DNA of 64,000 nt, taken from positions 1,302,001 to 1,366,000 of the forward strand of contig CM074769.1 in assembly GCA_037355855.1 (NCBI GenBank), in the 5' to 3' direction. Source of the stretch: Pseudo-nitzschia pungens. Lineage: Eukaryota > Bacillariophyta > Bacillariophyceae > Bacillariales > Bacillariaceae. The first letter of the stretch is position 1. The number at the start of each line of letters is the position of its first letter. Shown one piece after another: positions 22,601 to 32,205 of the stretch. The notes under the pieces were generated by a model, which saw only the letters and a list, made by a program, of their open reading frames with translations, did no database searches and had not been told where the DNA came from. A program made the position numbers and the translations under genes.

Positions 22601-24790
22601 ATCAACGCTCTGCTTGCTGTCCCCTGTATTATCGACGCGTTGTATTATCAACGCGTTGCTGCTGCTTGTTGTCCTTTGTATTATCGACGCGTTGTATTAT
22701 CTACGCGTTGCTGCTGCTTGCTGTCCCCTGTATTATCGACGCGTTGTATTATCAACGCGTTGCTGCTGCTTGTTGTCCTTTGTATTATCGACGCGTTGTA
22801 TTATCTACGCGTTGCTGCTGCTTGCTGTCCCCTGTATTATCTATGCGTTGTATTATCGACGCGTTGCTGTTGCTGTCCCCTGTATTATCGACGCGTTGCT
22901 GCTGCTTGCTGTTCACCGTATTATCGACGCGTTGTATTATCAACGCGTTGCTGCTGCTTGCTGTCCCCTGTATTATCTACGCGTTGTATTATCTACGCGT
23001 TGCGACGTGTTGCTGTCCCCTGTATTATCGACGCGTTGCTGCTGCTTGCTGTCTTATCTACGCGTTGTATGATCGACGCGTTGCTGTTGCTGTCCCCCCT
23101 GTAGTATATCGACGCGTTGCGACGTGTTGCTGTCCCCTGTATTATCGACGCGTTGCTGCTGCTTGCTGTTCACCGTATTATCAACGCGTTGCTGTTGCTG
23201 TCCCCGCCTGCTATATCGATTTTGTCTTGGCTGCGCTAGGGTATCCCTTTACAGTACATAATCCACGCGTCGAACCTAGCAAAACCCTGTATGTTGTTAT
23301 TTGCTCCTTGCTGTCCCCCCCCTGTATTATCGACGCGTTGCTGTTGCTGTCCCCCCCCTGCTATATCGATTTTGTCTTGGCTGCGCTGGGGTATCTCTTT
23401 ACAGTACAAAATCCACGCGTCCAACCTAGCAAAACCCATGTATGTTATTTGCTCCCGTGCAAATCGACGCGTTACTATCCCCTGTATATCGACGCGTTAC
23501 TGCTTGCTGTCCGACCTGTATTATCGACGCGTTGCTGCTTGCTGGTGCTTGCTGTATTATCGACGCGTTGCTGCTTGCTGCTGCTGTTTGCTATCCCCTG
23601 TAATATATTGACGCTTTGCTGCTGCTCGCTGCTGTATCGATTTCGTCTTGGCTGCGCTAGGGTATCCCCTTACAGTACATAATCCACGCGTCGAACCTAG
23701 CAAAACCCATGTATGTTATTTGCTCCCCTGCAAATCGACGCGTTACTATCCCCTGTATATCGACGCGTTGCTCGCTGTCCCCTGTCGTATTATCGACGCG
23801 TTGCTAGCTATCCCCTGTATTATCGACGCGTTGCTGCTGCTGTCCCCTGTCGTATTATCGACGCGTTGTATTATCGACGCGTTGCTGCTGCTGTCCCCTA
23901 TATTATCGACGCGTTGCTTGCTGCTGTCCCCTGTATTATTATCGACGCGTTGACGCGTTGCTTGCTGCTGTCCCCTGTCGTATTATCGACGCGTTGCTTG
24001 CTGCTGTCCCCTGTTGTATTATCGACGCGTTACTGTCCCCTGTATTATCGACGCGTTGTATTATCGACGCGTTACTCGCTGTCCCCTGTATTATCGACGC
24101 GTTACTCGCTGTCCCCTGTACAGTATCGACGCGTTACTCGCTGTCCCCTGTATTATCGACGCGTTGTATTATCGACGCGTTACTCGCTGTCCCCTGTATT
24201 ATCGACGCGTTGTATTATCGACGCGTTGCTGCTGCTGTCCCCTGTATTATCGACGCGTTGCATTATCGACGCGTTACTCACTGTCCCCTGTATTATCGAC
24301 GCGTTGTATTATCGACGCGTTACTCGCTGTCCCCTGTATTATCGACGCGTTACTCGCTGTCCCCTGTACAGTATCGACGCGTTACTAGCTGTCCCCTGTA
24401 TTATCGACGCGTTGCGACGTGTTGCTGCTGCTGTCCCCTGTATTATCGACGCGTTGTATTATCGACGCGTTGCTGCTGCTGTCCCCTGTATTATCGTCGC
24501 GTTGCTGCTGCTTGCTGCTATATCGATTTCGTCTTGGCTGCGCTAGGGTATCCCCTTACAGTACAAAATCCACGCGTTGAACCTAGCAAAACCCTGTATT
24601 ATCAACGCGTTGCTACTGCTCGCTGCCCCCCCCCCCCTGCTCTATCGATTTTATCTTGGCTGCGCTAGGGTATCTCTTTCCAGTACAAAAACAACGCGTC
24701 GAACCTAGCAAAACCCTATCCCCATATCGACGCTTCGCTGCTGTTTGCTGTTTGCTACTCGCTGTTTGCCACTTGCTGTTTGATGTTGCT
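19643..24790. repeat. Composite minisatellite array, ~5.1 kb
   Basis: Over one hundred units of the type GTATTATCGACGCGTT followed by GCTGCTGCTGTCCCCT. Unit length varies (16, 24, 29, 32, 36 bp and more) because of different numbers of GCT/GCTT blocks and C-runs. The invariant core is CGACGCGTTG, which contains the ACGCGT palindrome. From 20.5 kb on, a second ~60-bp cassette (TTGGCTGCGCTAGGGTATCC, then CAGTACAAAA, ACGCGTCG, CCTAGCAAAACCC) interrupts the array about 13 times (near 20578, 20684, 20875, 21507, 21624, 21733, 22359, 22486, 23225, 23374, 23647, 24533, 24654). Long forward open frames occur in all three frames only because the unit lacks stops in that orientation. The ends of the array carry more diverged units. 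Confidence 0.95.
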
Positions 24791-24994
24791 GCTTGCTGTC
24801 AACCTGTTTCGACTGAGCTGTGATGTGTCGTTACGTGTTATTATTGTGTTCTTTTTTGCATTTACATAAGTTTGCCATGGTTTGCCATGCATCAGGAAGT
24901 CGTGGAAATATTGTAAATTTGGACATTCCTGGTACAAAAGGTCTATAAACCCTGTAGAAATATCGTGATCAAGGTACCTACCTTGGAAAAGAGC

Positions 24995-25430
24995 CCGTTT
25001 GTTCGTCTGTTCGTCTGTTCATACGTTCGTCTGTTCATACACTGGTATGTTGGTCTGTTGATATGATTGTATGTTCGTCTGTTCGTCTGTTAACACCAGT
25101 CTTCATCCTTCATACGTTCATCTGTTCATACATTGCTACGTTCGTCTGTTCGTACGATTTTATGTTCGTCTGCTCGTCTGCTTGTCTGTTGGTATGCTCG
25201 TCTGTTCGTCTGCTAATCTGTTCATATGTTCGTCTGTACATACTCTGGTATGTTGGTCTGTTGGTATGATTATATGTTCGTCTGTTCAAATGTTCGTCTG
25301 TTCGTATCCTTATATGTTCGTCTGTTCGTATGTTTGTATGTTCGTCTGTTCGTCTGTTCATATGTTTGTCTGTTCATACGTTGGTATGTTCGTCTGTTTG
25401 TATGATTGTATGTTGATAGAGACGGAACTT
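24995..25430. repeat. Degenerate tandem array of GTTCGTCTGTTC-like words
   Basis: About 430 bp of 8-12-bp units based on GTTCGTCTGTTCATAC, with variants GTTGGTCTG and GTATG. Both strands are open through it, but this is due to the repeat composition and no coding signal is seen. Confidence 0.85.
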
Positions 25431-25480
25431 TATAGGATTAATGGAGACACTTGACAGGATGATGCTAGACAGGATGCTAG

Positions 25481-25979
25481 GAGTTGGGGTATGTAGATCC
25501 AGTACAAATCCTACTTGAGGGGCCTAGCATCCTGTCTAGCATCCTGTTTAGTATCGCCTTTTTGGTTCTTCAGTTCCGTTCTCATCTTAGCATCCTGTAT
25601 ATCTTATAATACAGGGCTGCTAAGAGTTGGGGTATGTAGATCCAGTACAAATCCTACTTGAGGGGCCTAGCATCCTTTCTAGCATCCTGTTTAGTATCGC
25701 CTTCTTGGTTCTTCAGTTCCGTTCTTATCTTAGCATCCTGTATATCTTCTAATATAGGGCTGCTAGGAGTTGGGGTATGTAGATCCAGTACAAATCCTAC
25801 TTGAGGGGCCTAGCATCCTGTCTAGCATCCTGTTTAGTATCGCCTTCTTGGTTCTTCAGTTCCGTTCTCATCTTAGCATCCTGTATATCTTATAATACAG
25901 GGCTGTTAAGAGTTGGGGTATGCAGATCCAGTACAAATCCTACTTGAGGGGCCTAGCATACTGTCTAGCATCCTGTTTA
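25481..25979. repeat. 143-bp tandem array, about 3.5 copies
   Basis: GAGTTGGGGTATGTAGATCC recurs at 25481, 25624, 25767 and 25910, an exact spacing of 143 bp each time. Each unit continues with CAGTACAAATCCTACTTGAG, GGGCCTAGCATCCTG (doubled), a GTTCTTCAGTTCCGTTCT part and GCATCCTGTATATCTT. The last unit stops after the doubled GCATCCTG. Copies differ by only a few bases. Confidence 0.95.
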
Positions 25980-26039
25980 GGAGATCTACAGGACGATGCT
26001 AATTGATGAACCAAACCGCACTGTGCTACAGGTGATAGT

Positions 26040-26116
26040 GAACAGGATGCTAAGCACGATGCTGGGCCCTTCTAGTAGAACTTGTACCATATCTACATAC
26101 CCCAGTTCTTAGCAGA
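26040..26116. repeat. Inverted, diverged copy of the 143-bp unit
   Basis: Read on the minus strand this stretch gives AAGAACTGGGGTATGTAGAT, then GTACAAGTTCTACT, GGGCCCAGCAT and GCATCCTG. This is the same order as the start of the 143-bp units, with about one change in five bases. It places an inverted copy directly after the direct array. Confidence 0.75.
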
Positions 26117-26140
26117 TCAATAGTGGGAGATCTACAGGAC

Positions 26141-26242
26141 TTAGCAGCAGGCTTAGCAGCAGGCTTAGCAGCAGGCTTAGCAGCAGGCTTAGCAGCAGGC
26201 TTAGCAGCAGGCTTAGCAGCAGGCTTAGCAGCAGGCTTAGCA
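26141..26242. repeat. 12-bp tandem repeat, 8.5 copies
   Basis: TTAGCAGCAGGC is repeated eight times without a mismatch, plus TTAGCA. On the reverse strand it would encode a Lys-Pro-Ala-Ala repeat, but no gene context supports translation. Confidence 0.95.
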
Positions 26243-27649
26243 AAAATGCTATGGGGTGCTACAGTCAAGTGACCCAGGTCATTGTGTAGGATTTGTACCA
26301 GTTACAAAACCCTGGGTACAGCATCTGCTAGCATACGCTGTAGCTCCTCAGTGCTACAAGGTTAGGGGGATGCTAATGCTAACTGATTACGAGACACGGA
26401 GTATCTGGTATGCTATCATACCATGCTACCCTATAATGCTACCGTCAGGGTATGGTCGTTACTGTACGATCTATACTATAACTGGATACCCAGCCCATAC
26501 AGTTGCAAGCAAGCCAACGCTAACGCTAATCCAAGCGCTAGTAGTAATAGCGCTACTAACTCCGTATGCTATGATTGTATGCTATGCTTGTATGCTAGCG
26601 CTACTCCATACACTAACTCCGTACGCTACACTACTCCTCTGTACAAGTCTACGTGGTAACAGTACTGATAAGATACTGTACGATACAAGATAGCGAGTTC
26701 TCTTTTTATCTGGAGCTCAGCGCTTCAGCTCAGCGCTTTGCTCACTCTTTTCTTTTTATCTAATTAAACACCATCATGCCCTCCACTTTTGATCGATCCC
26801 GATGTACCTCTTGGCGTGTATCCTGTAGTATCTGACTGTATGTAATAGCATTCAAACAGTATCTTCTGTAGACTTAAGATTTGCCAGCACTCTACGTGCC
26901 ATTGTTGTTATTGCTATCCACTAGGTATTTCAGTACACGTACGATTAATTCCTACGAATCGAAAGTGCCGACGGGCAGGAATATCAACGCAAGACAGGAT
27001 GCTGGGCCCTGATTTAGTAGTACTAGTACTACATGATACTACAGGTAGTACTAGTAGTACTAAGTAACACTCATCGAAAAAAAAGGGACTTTTCCCTCAA
27101 TTTAGTGCATTGGACTTTCAAATGCTGTACAACTCCACTACCCCCCCCGGTCCAATTGCTCAGTAAGATCTTACTTGGTTGCTTTTGTGTTCTATCATTG
27201 TCATTCGGTACCAGTACATAACTTACCGTAAGTTACCGTAACTCTGGTGAGTGGTGGCGTCTCACTGTGTGATTCCGTACCGGTACTACTAAAATTAAGG
27301 TTACCCTTACCAATGCGGGAAGCTGGGGCGCGGCAAAAAAAAATCGGATGAATTCCAAACCGCGTCAAACTCTCAAAACGGCCAATGAAAATCAATCTCT
27401 CTAGAAAAAGGGGGAAAGTTTGACGAATGAATCCATCAAAATCTCACCAATCAGGCTGCTCAATGCTCATCACCAATGCTTTTTTAAAAAATTAAAAAAT
27501 TGAAAATGCTCATCAACAATGCTCAATCAATGCCTTCCGTTCCACAAATCCACAAATTTATTTCCTTTTTGATTGAAGGGGAAACGCTGTTCGAGCTGTC
27601 ACGCTCAAAATGTCAAGATGAAGATAGTAAGTAAGGTCACTGAGTAACC
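26243..27649. other. Gene-free DNA between repeats
   Basis: About 1.4 kb. It contains GCTAACGCTAA/GCTATGCTAGC-type short repeats to about 26700 and a stray GACAGGATGCTGGGCCCT fragment near 26993 related to the 143-bp unit. An open frame at 26256-26693 has no recognisable features. No gene is supported. Confidence 0.5.
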
Positions 27650-28021
27650 TTACTACGGATCGCCTAACAATTGAAATAACATTTTTTTTAAACAAAATTA
27701 ACGAAGATTAACGGTACATGTACCAAAAAAAAAGAACCTTAACCCCCTGCTTACCAAAAATTGACTCACAGTTTAGAGATCACTAAAACCCCTTTGACTG
27801 TCGTCATTGGCTGCTATTGACTCACTACAAGGGGGATCGAAAAAACTAGTTGATTAGATCTATTTTGCGAGAACACGATTGTTCTTCGGAACATGCTTTT
27901 TCGACAACAATAGGTGACACTTCTTGCTTGACGAGAGTGGTCTTCAGGACTGCCGAAAGGGTTCTTTGTTACTGTCTTGGGTTGGTCTGCTTCTTGCTGG
28001 TTGGATCTTGTGTTATTGGAT
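27650..28021 (+). repeat. Left inverted terminal repeat of fold-back element
   Basis: Begins TTACTACGGATCGCCTAACA and ends CTTGTGTTATTGGAT. It pairs with 29976-30398 over its full length. It is followed by about 120 bp of single-copy DNA before the minisatellite block. Confidence 0.9.
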
Positions 28022-28140
28022 AGAGTGGTGGGAATCAATTTCAGCTTGTTTGTTGAAATGGATCGATTCGTCCCGAGGAGATTCGTCCCAGTGGAGGTAC
28101 ACGACAATCATCGCCATGGATAAAATTGATACAGCAGGGG

Positions 28141-28510
28141 AGAGTAGCAACGCGTCGATAATACAGGGGGGGGGGGCAGCAAGCAGCAAGCAGCAACGCG
28201 TCGATAATACAGGGGGGGGGGAGGGCAGCAAGCAGCAAGCAGCAACGCGTCGATAATACAGGGGGGGGACAGCAAGCAGCAAGCAGCAACGCGTCGATAA
28301 TACAGGGGGAGGGACAGCAAGCAGCAAAGCGTTGATGATACAGGGGGGGGGGAGAGCAAGCAGCAAGCAGCAACGCGTCGATATAATACAGTACACCAGG
28401 GGGGACAGCAAGCAGCAACGCGTTGATAGTATACCGACACGACAGCAAACAGCAACGCGTCGATAGTATACCAGTACAGGGGAGCAGCAAGCAGCGAATA
28501 ACAGGGGACA
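28141..28510. repeat. Minisatellite block, left arm (reverse orientation)
   Basis: About nine units of GCAACGCGTCGATAATACAG followed by G-runs of 4-10 and AGCAAGCAGCA. The unit is the exact reverse complement of the unit in the 5-kb array and in the right arm. Confidence 0.92.
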
Positions 28511-29654
28511 GTGAACAGCAAGCACTGGAATCAGCAGCAGCAATTGGTTCATTCAATTGGAAGTTTGCGCACTGCAGATACAGTGAAGAAGATGGTACTT
28601 ACGAGGGAGTCAGTCACTGCTCGTCCGCCTTTGGGAGCGGGAACTCGACCGGGACGAGCCTCACGTTCGTCACGACCCGAACGCGACTTATTGTTGTGTC
28701 ATTGTAGATTGTCGTGTCGTAGATTGTCGATTGTCGGTTGTCCATTGCCGGTTGTCGATTGTAGATTACTACCGGTACTAGTCTTGTTGGAGAGTAACTG
28801 TGGTGTTTTAATGTTACCACCAGCAAAATTATGAGCTACTGCTTGCTGCTGCTTGCTGCTCCTTTTTTTTGCTCTGCTGTTTGCTCTGCTGTTTGCTACT
28901 GCTTGTTGATCGATCCGATCGATCGATCGTGTTTCTTGCATTCCGGACTTTCGTGTACCGGTATGTTCGATATCCAGACTTGTAGACCTACAATAGCTAA
29001 AGAGAGGTCCAACACCTCTGAGTCCCAGCAGTTCTCATATACTTGGACGCGTCGGTCGACTTCAATCCCAGGAGTTGACGCGTCTGCCAACTTCAATCCC
29101 AGGAGTTCTTCTATACTTTGCGGCGCTGGTCGACTTCAATCCCACCATGTGGACGTCCAAGGTTTTCTATTGTACCTATGTTTGATATCCACCAATGGAG
29201 ATGAGTATAATCGATTCCCACAAGTGTTTGATACTTAGCTGTGGGAGTGACACGGGAGTGATCGACTGCCGGCGCTATTGGTATACAATCGAAAACCTAT
29301 TACAAATAAGAAACTGGAGCAAACTGGAGCAAACACTAATTCATTATTTCTATTTTTGCAACTTGCAAAAGCAAATCCACTAAACAACCACTAAGAAATA
29401 CAACCAAATCGACAATCGACCATGGTGGTGGAGACGCGACAATCGACAATGGCGCTCAGCGTTTCAGGGGATTACAACCCCTCGCTGTATCCGCAGTGAG
29501 CGAATGTCCCGTCGAATGGACCGATTGCTCCTGCAGCTCTGTAGCACGCCAACTGTGACGTGCCACTGCAGCCACACCACTGCCAATTGTTGGTTGCAGT
29601 ACAAAAACAATGCGTCGAACCTAGCAAAACCCATGTACGTTATTCGCTGCTGTT
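28511..29654. other. Central core of fold-back element, no ORF
   Basis: About 1.1 kb without a supported coding region. It contains a GATTGTCGATTGTCGGTTGT short-word tract at 28707-28770 and three copies of a GTCGACTTCAATCCCAGGAG unit at about 29050-29145. A cassette fragment (CAGTACAAAAACAATGCGTCG, then CCTAGCAAAACCC) lies at 29598-29634, just before the right minisatellite block. Confidence 0.6.
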
Positions 29655-29975
29655 TGCTACTTGCTGTCCCCCCCCCTGTATTATCGACGCGTTGCTGCTG
29701 CTGTCCCCCCTGTAGTATGTCGACGCGTTGCTGCTTGCTGTCCCCCCCCCTTTGTATTATCGACGCGTTGCTGCTGCTGTCCCCTGTATTTTCGACGCGT
29801 TGCTGCTTGCTGTCTCCCTTGTATTATCAACGCGCTGCTGCTCGCTGCTGCTTGCTGTCCCCCCTGGTGTACTGTATTATCGACGCGTTGCTGCTTGCTG
29901 CTTGCTGTCCCCCCCTGTATTATCGACGCGTTGCTGTTGCTTGCTGTCCCCCCCCCCTGTATTATCGACGCGTTG
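29655..29975. repeat. Minisatellite block, right arm (forward orientation)
   Basis: About nine units of TATTATCGACGCGTTGCTGC, then TTGCTGTCCCC with long C-runs. It is inverted relative to the left-arm block and abuts the right terminal repeat directly. Confidence 0.92.
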
Positions 29976-30398
29976 ATCCAATAACACAAGATCCAACCAG
30001 CAAGAAGCAGACCAACCCAAGACAGTAACAAAGAACCCTTTCGGCAGTCCTGAAGACCACTCTGGTCAAGCAAGAAGTGTCACCTATTGTTGTCGAAAAA
30101 GCATGTTCCGAAGCATCGAAAAAGCATGTTCGAACCGAAGAACCGAAGAACAATCGTGTTTTCGCAAAATAGATCTAATCAACTAGTTTTTTCGATCCCC
30201 CTTGTAGTGAGTCAATAGCAGCCAATGACGACAGTCAAAGGGGTTTTAGTGATCTCTAAACTGTGAGTCAATTTTTGGTAAGCAGGGGGTTAAGGTTCTT
30301 TTTTTTTGGTACATGTACGCTAATCTTCGTTAATCTTTAATCTTCGTTAATTTTGTTTAAAAAAAATGTTATTTCAATTGTTAGGCGATCCGTAGTAA
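29976..30398 (-). repeat. Right inverted terminal repeat of fold-back element
   Basis: Reverse complement of the left arm. It is about 50 bp longer because of two local duplications. It ends ATCCGTAGTAA at 30398. Confidence 0.9.
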
Positions 30399-30670
30399 CT
30401 AACCTTACCAATCAGTTGTACCGGTACACACATCACGTTTTTGACACTACCGTACGTACGCCCGGCTTTGCCCGTACGATACGTTACCCGTAATCTTACT
30501 TTTAGCCGTACAATTTCTACTACACGTACAGTAAACCTTACTCTTCGTCCAGTCGAACCCCCAACTCCGCCAACACTCACCACTCACCACTCACAACCGC
30601 TTCCTTCCGCAAGCACACAACACCACACAACACCACGCCACCTGCTGCTCGACCTCGACCTCGACCCGCA

Positions 30671-31105
30671 ATGGGGGGCGGAAAGGGCAAATCCAGAGGC
30701 GCGACGACACGGTCGGCAGCTTCGAAACTCCCCACCCTGTCCTCGCGGGAGGACCTGGACCGCGCCATTCGCAATGCCAGCGCCAGCGCCAGCGCCAACG
30801 GAAATCGCGGCACCGGATCCCTGGTGGTCCTCGAGTTCACCGCCACCTGGTGCGGCGTCTGCCGGAAGATCGCGCCCTTTTTCGAGGGACTCGCGAGAGA
30901 TCCCGGGGTGACCGATGGCGTCGTCGTGGCCCTCTACACCGTCGACGTCGACGAGGCCCACGACCTGACCAATTTCTACGGAGCCTCGGCGCTTCCCCTC
31001 TTTGTCTTTTTGGTCGACGGCAAAAAGGTGGACACCCTGGTCGGGGCGCAGCAAACGGCCCTCAAGAAGAAGATTCTGAAACACGCGTCGTCTCGCAAGA
31101 GGTAG
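30671..31105 (+). CDS. Thioredoxin-like protein
   Basis: Small protein of 144 aa with a thioredoxin fold. The active site FTATWCGVC (Trp60, Cys61, Cys64) replaces the usual WCGPC: Val stands in place of Pro, which usually alters redox potential. The cis-Pro loop YGASALPLFVFLVDGKKV is present at about 107-121 and a C-terminal helix follows (TALKKKILKHA). The first 50 residues are basic then Ser/Ala-rich (MGGGKGKSRG), with no clear signal peptide, so a cytosolic location is likely. Met1-Gly2-Gly3 could allow N-myristoylation, a weak inference. The coding part is markedly GC-rich compared with the repeat DNA 270 bp upstream. It is intron-free. Disulfide reductase activity is expected from the CxxC. 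Confidence 0.88.
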   Translation: MGGGKGKSRGATTRSAASKLPTLSSREDLDRAIRNASASASANGNRGTGSLVVLEFTATWCGVCRKIAPFFEGLARDPGVTDGVVVALYTVDVDEAHDLTNFYGASALPLFVFLVDGKKVDTLVGAQQTALKKKILKHASSRKR

Positions 31106-32205
31106 AACGAAGGTCGGGTGCCATCGAATCCAATCCAATCCAATCCAATCCATCCGGGGCCGATGCCGTTCCTCTCGCCCCGCCCCGCCCCGCCCAACAT
31201 TCAGCAAGCATCGGCGCTCCGACACTCGCAAGTCCCCGCGCCATGGCCCAGCTCTGGGTCGCCACGCGTCGCTCGCAGCCAAACCAAATCAAACCAAACC
31301 AACAGGGTGCGTATTATTCTTGGAGCGTCGTGCGGTTGTTATGATGGAATTTGTTGTGATGTGTTGTGTTGTGTTGTGTTGTGTTGTGTGACTCTCCCAA
31401 TCCTTGCTGCGCCCGACCACCGTTAGGTTATGGTCTGCTCGTTGCGAGGCGCACTATTATGTGGGTGGGAGAAGAGCGTCGTTCCCGATCCAACAACTTG
31501 GTGGGTCTTTGATATCGTAGACTGCTGAGCATAGTACCCGGGAGACACACGGTTTTTGTGGATTGATTCTTGATTTCTGTCGGTACCGTATGCACGACGG
31601 AAGCCCGAGACGGAGTGGTCTTGTCTCTTTCACCGATCCAACCAATCTCACCGCGCGGTCGTTTCACATACCTTGCACCATCTCTTTCCGTCCTTCTTCC
31701 TCCCGATGATTCGATCTTCCGCCAATGGTTTCCGTCCGTGGAAAGGACTCGAGCACCCGCTGCTGGATCGGCAGACGCAAACGACAGACGACGCGTCCGG
31801 GAGAAACAAAACCGCAAAACCCATCGACTTTTTATTGATCGCCACCCATCGATGCCACCGACCCGACACGCACGTCGTCGGATCCACTCAGGAGCATCCT
31901 CTCGGGTGGTGGCCCTTCGCACCCATGGCGTCCGAGCCTCGAGGCGCGGGGATTGCGTGTTGCCGGTCGACGGGACCGGGGACCATTCCGAACCGACACG
32001 ACCGCGTCGACACAGACACCGACACGGCATCACCCCCCGACCGACGGTGCGCATGCTTTTGGAATTGCAATTGGTATCGAGGCCGCAATCCAGGCCAATC
32101 GCGTTTTCAACGCGATATCCGTGAAACCCATTGATTGATACGATTCGAAATGAACGGGCAAAATCCTCTATTGTATTATATTATATTATATTATTATATC
32201 GACCA
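31106..32205. other. Convergent intergenic region, no supported gene
   Basis: GC-rich 1.1 kb between the thioredoxin stop and the stop of the F-box gene. It holds short repeats: CCAAT x5 near 31132, GCCCC x3 near 31178, GTGTT x5 near 31355 and TTATA units near 32170. Open frames exist on both strands at 31428-32124, but they overlap each other and show no domain. Confidence 0.5.

Larger units (their letters stand above)
27645..30408. mobile_element. Fold-back type DNA element with long inverted terminal repeats
   Basis: Two long inverted repeats enclose about 2 kb. Left arm 27650-28021 and right arm 29976-30398 are almost identical when one is reversed. Differences are a few substitutions and two short internal duplications in the right arm (an ATTAACGAAG block and a CGGAACATGCTTTTTCGA block). 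Inside each arm lies an inverted block of the ACGCGTCGATAATACAGGGG minisatellite (left about 28141-28510, right about 29655-29976). The middle (about 28510-29650) is non-repetitive apart from short repeats and has no long ORF, so the element is non-autonomous. TAACCTTAC occurs directly outside both ends (27645-27653 and 30400-30408) and could be a 9-bp target duplication as in Mutator-like elements. That word is very common in this genome, however, and the right end has a few unmatched bases. Confidence 0.85.

Noticed and set aside
19865..24668. Long overlapping open frames in the minisatellite, encoding Tyr-Arg-Arg-Val-Ala-type repeats
   Set aside because: They exist in all three forward frames because the unit has no stop, lack proper ATG starts and any domain, and change with unit length. 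Repeat artefacts.
20578..24720. Cassette as a tRNA-derived SINE (GGTTCGA and TAGCGCAG resemble B and A boxes on the minus strand)
   Set aside because: The box-like words are in the wrong order (B before A) and no cloverleaf can be drawn.
25071..25454. Open frames on both strands in the GTTCGTCTG array
   Set aside because: Pure low-complexity repeat; both strands open due to composition.
26050..26268. Lys-Pro-Ala-Ala repeat peptide on the minus strand
   Set aside because: It is only the 12-bp tandem repeat translated; no flanking coding sequence or signal.
19643..29975. CRISPR array
   Set aside because: The repeats are tandem minisatellite units with variable length and no unique spacers, in a eukaryotic nuclear context.
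31428..32124. Two opposite open frames of about 200 aa
   Set aside because: They overlap each other fully, are Arg-rich and show no motif; likely GC-rich non-coding DNA.
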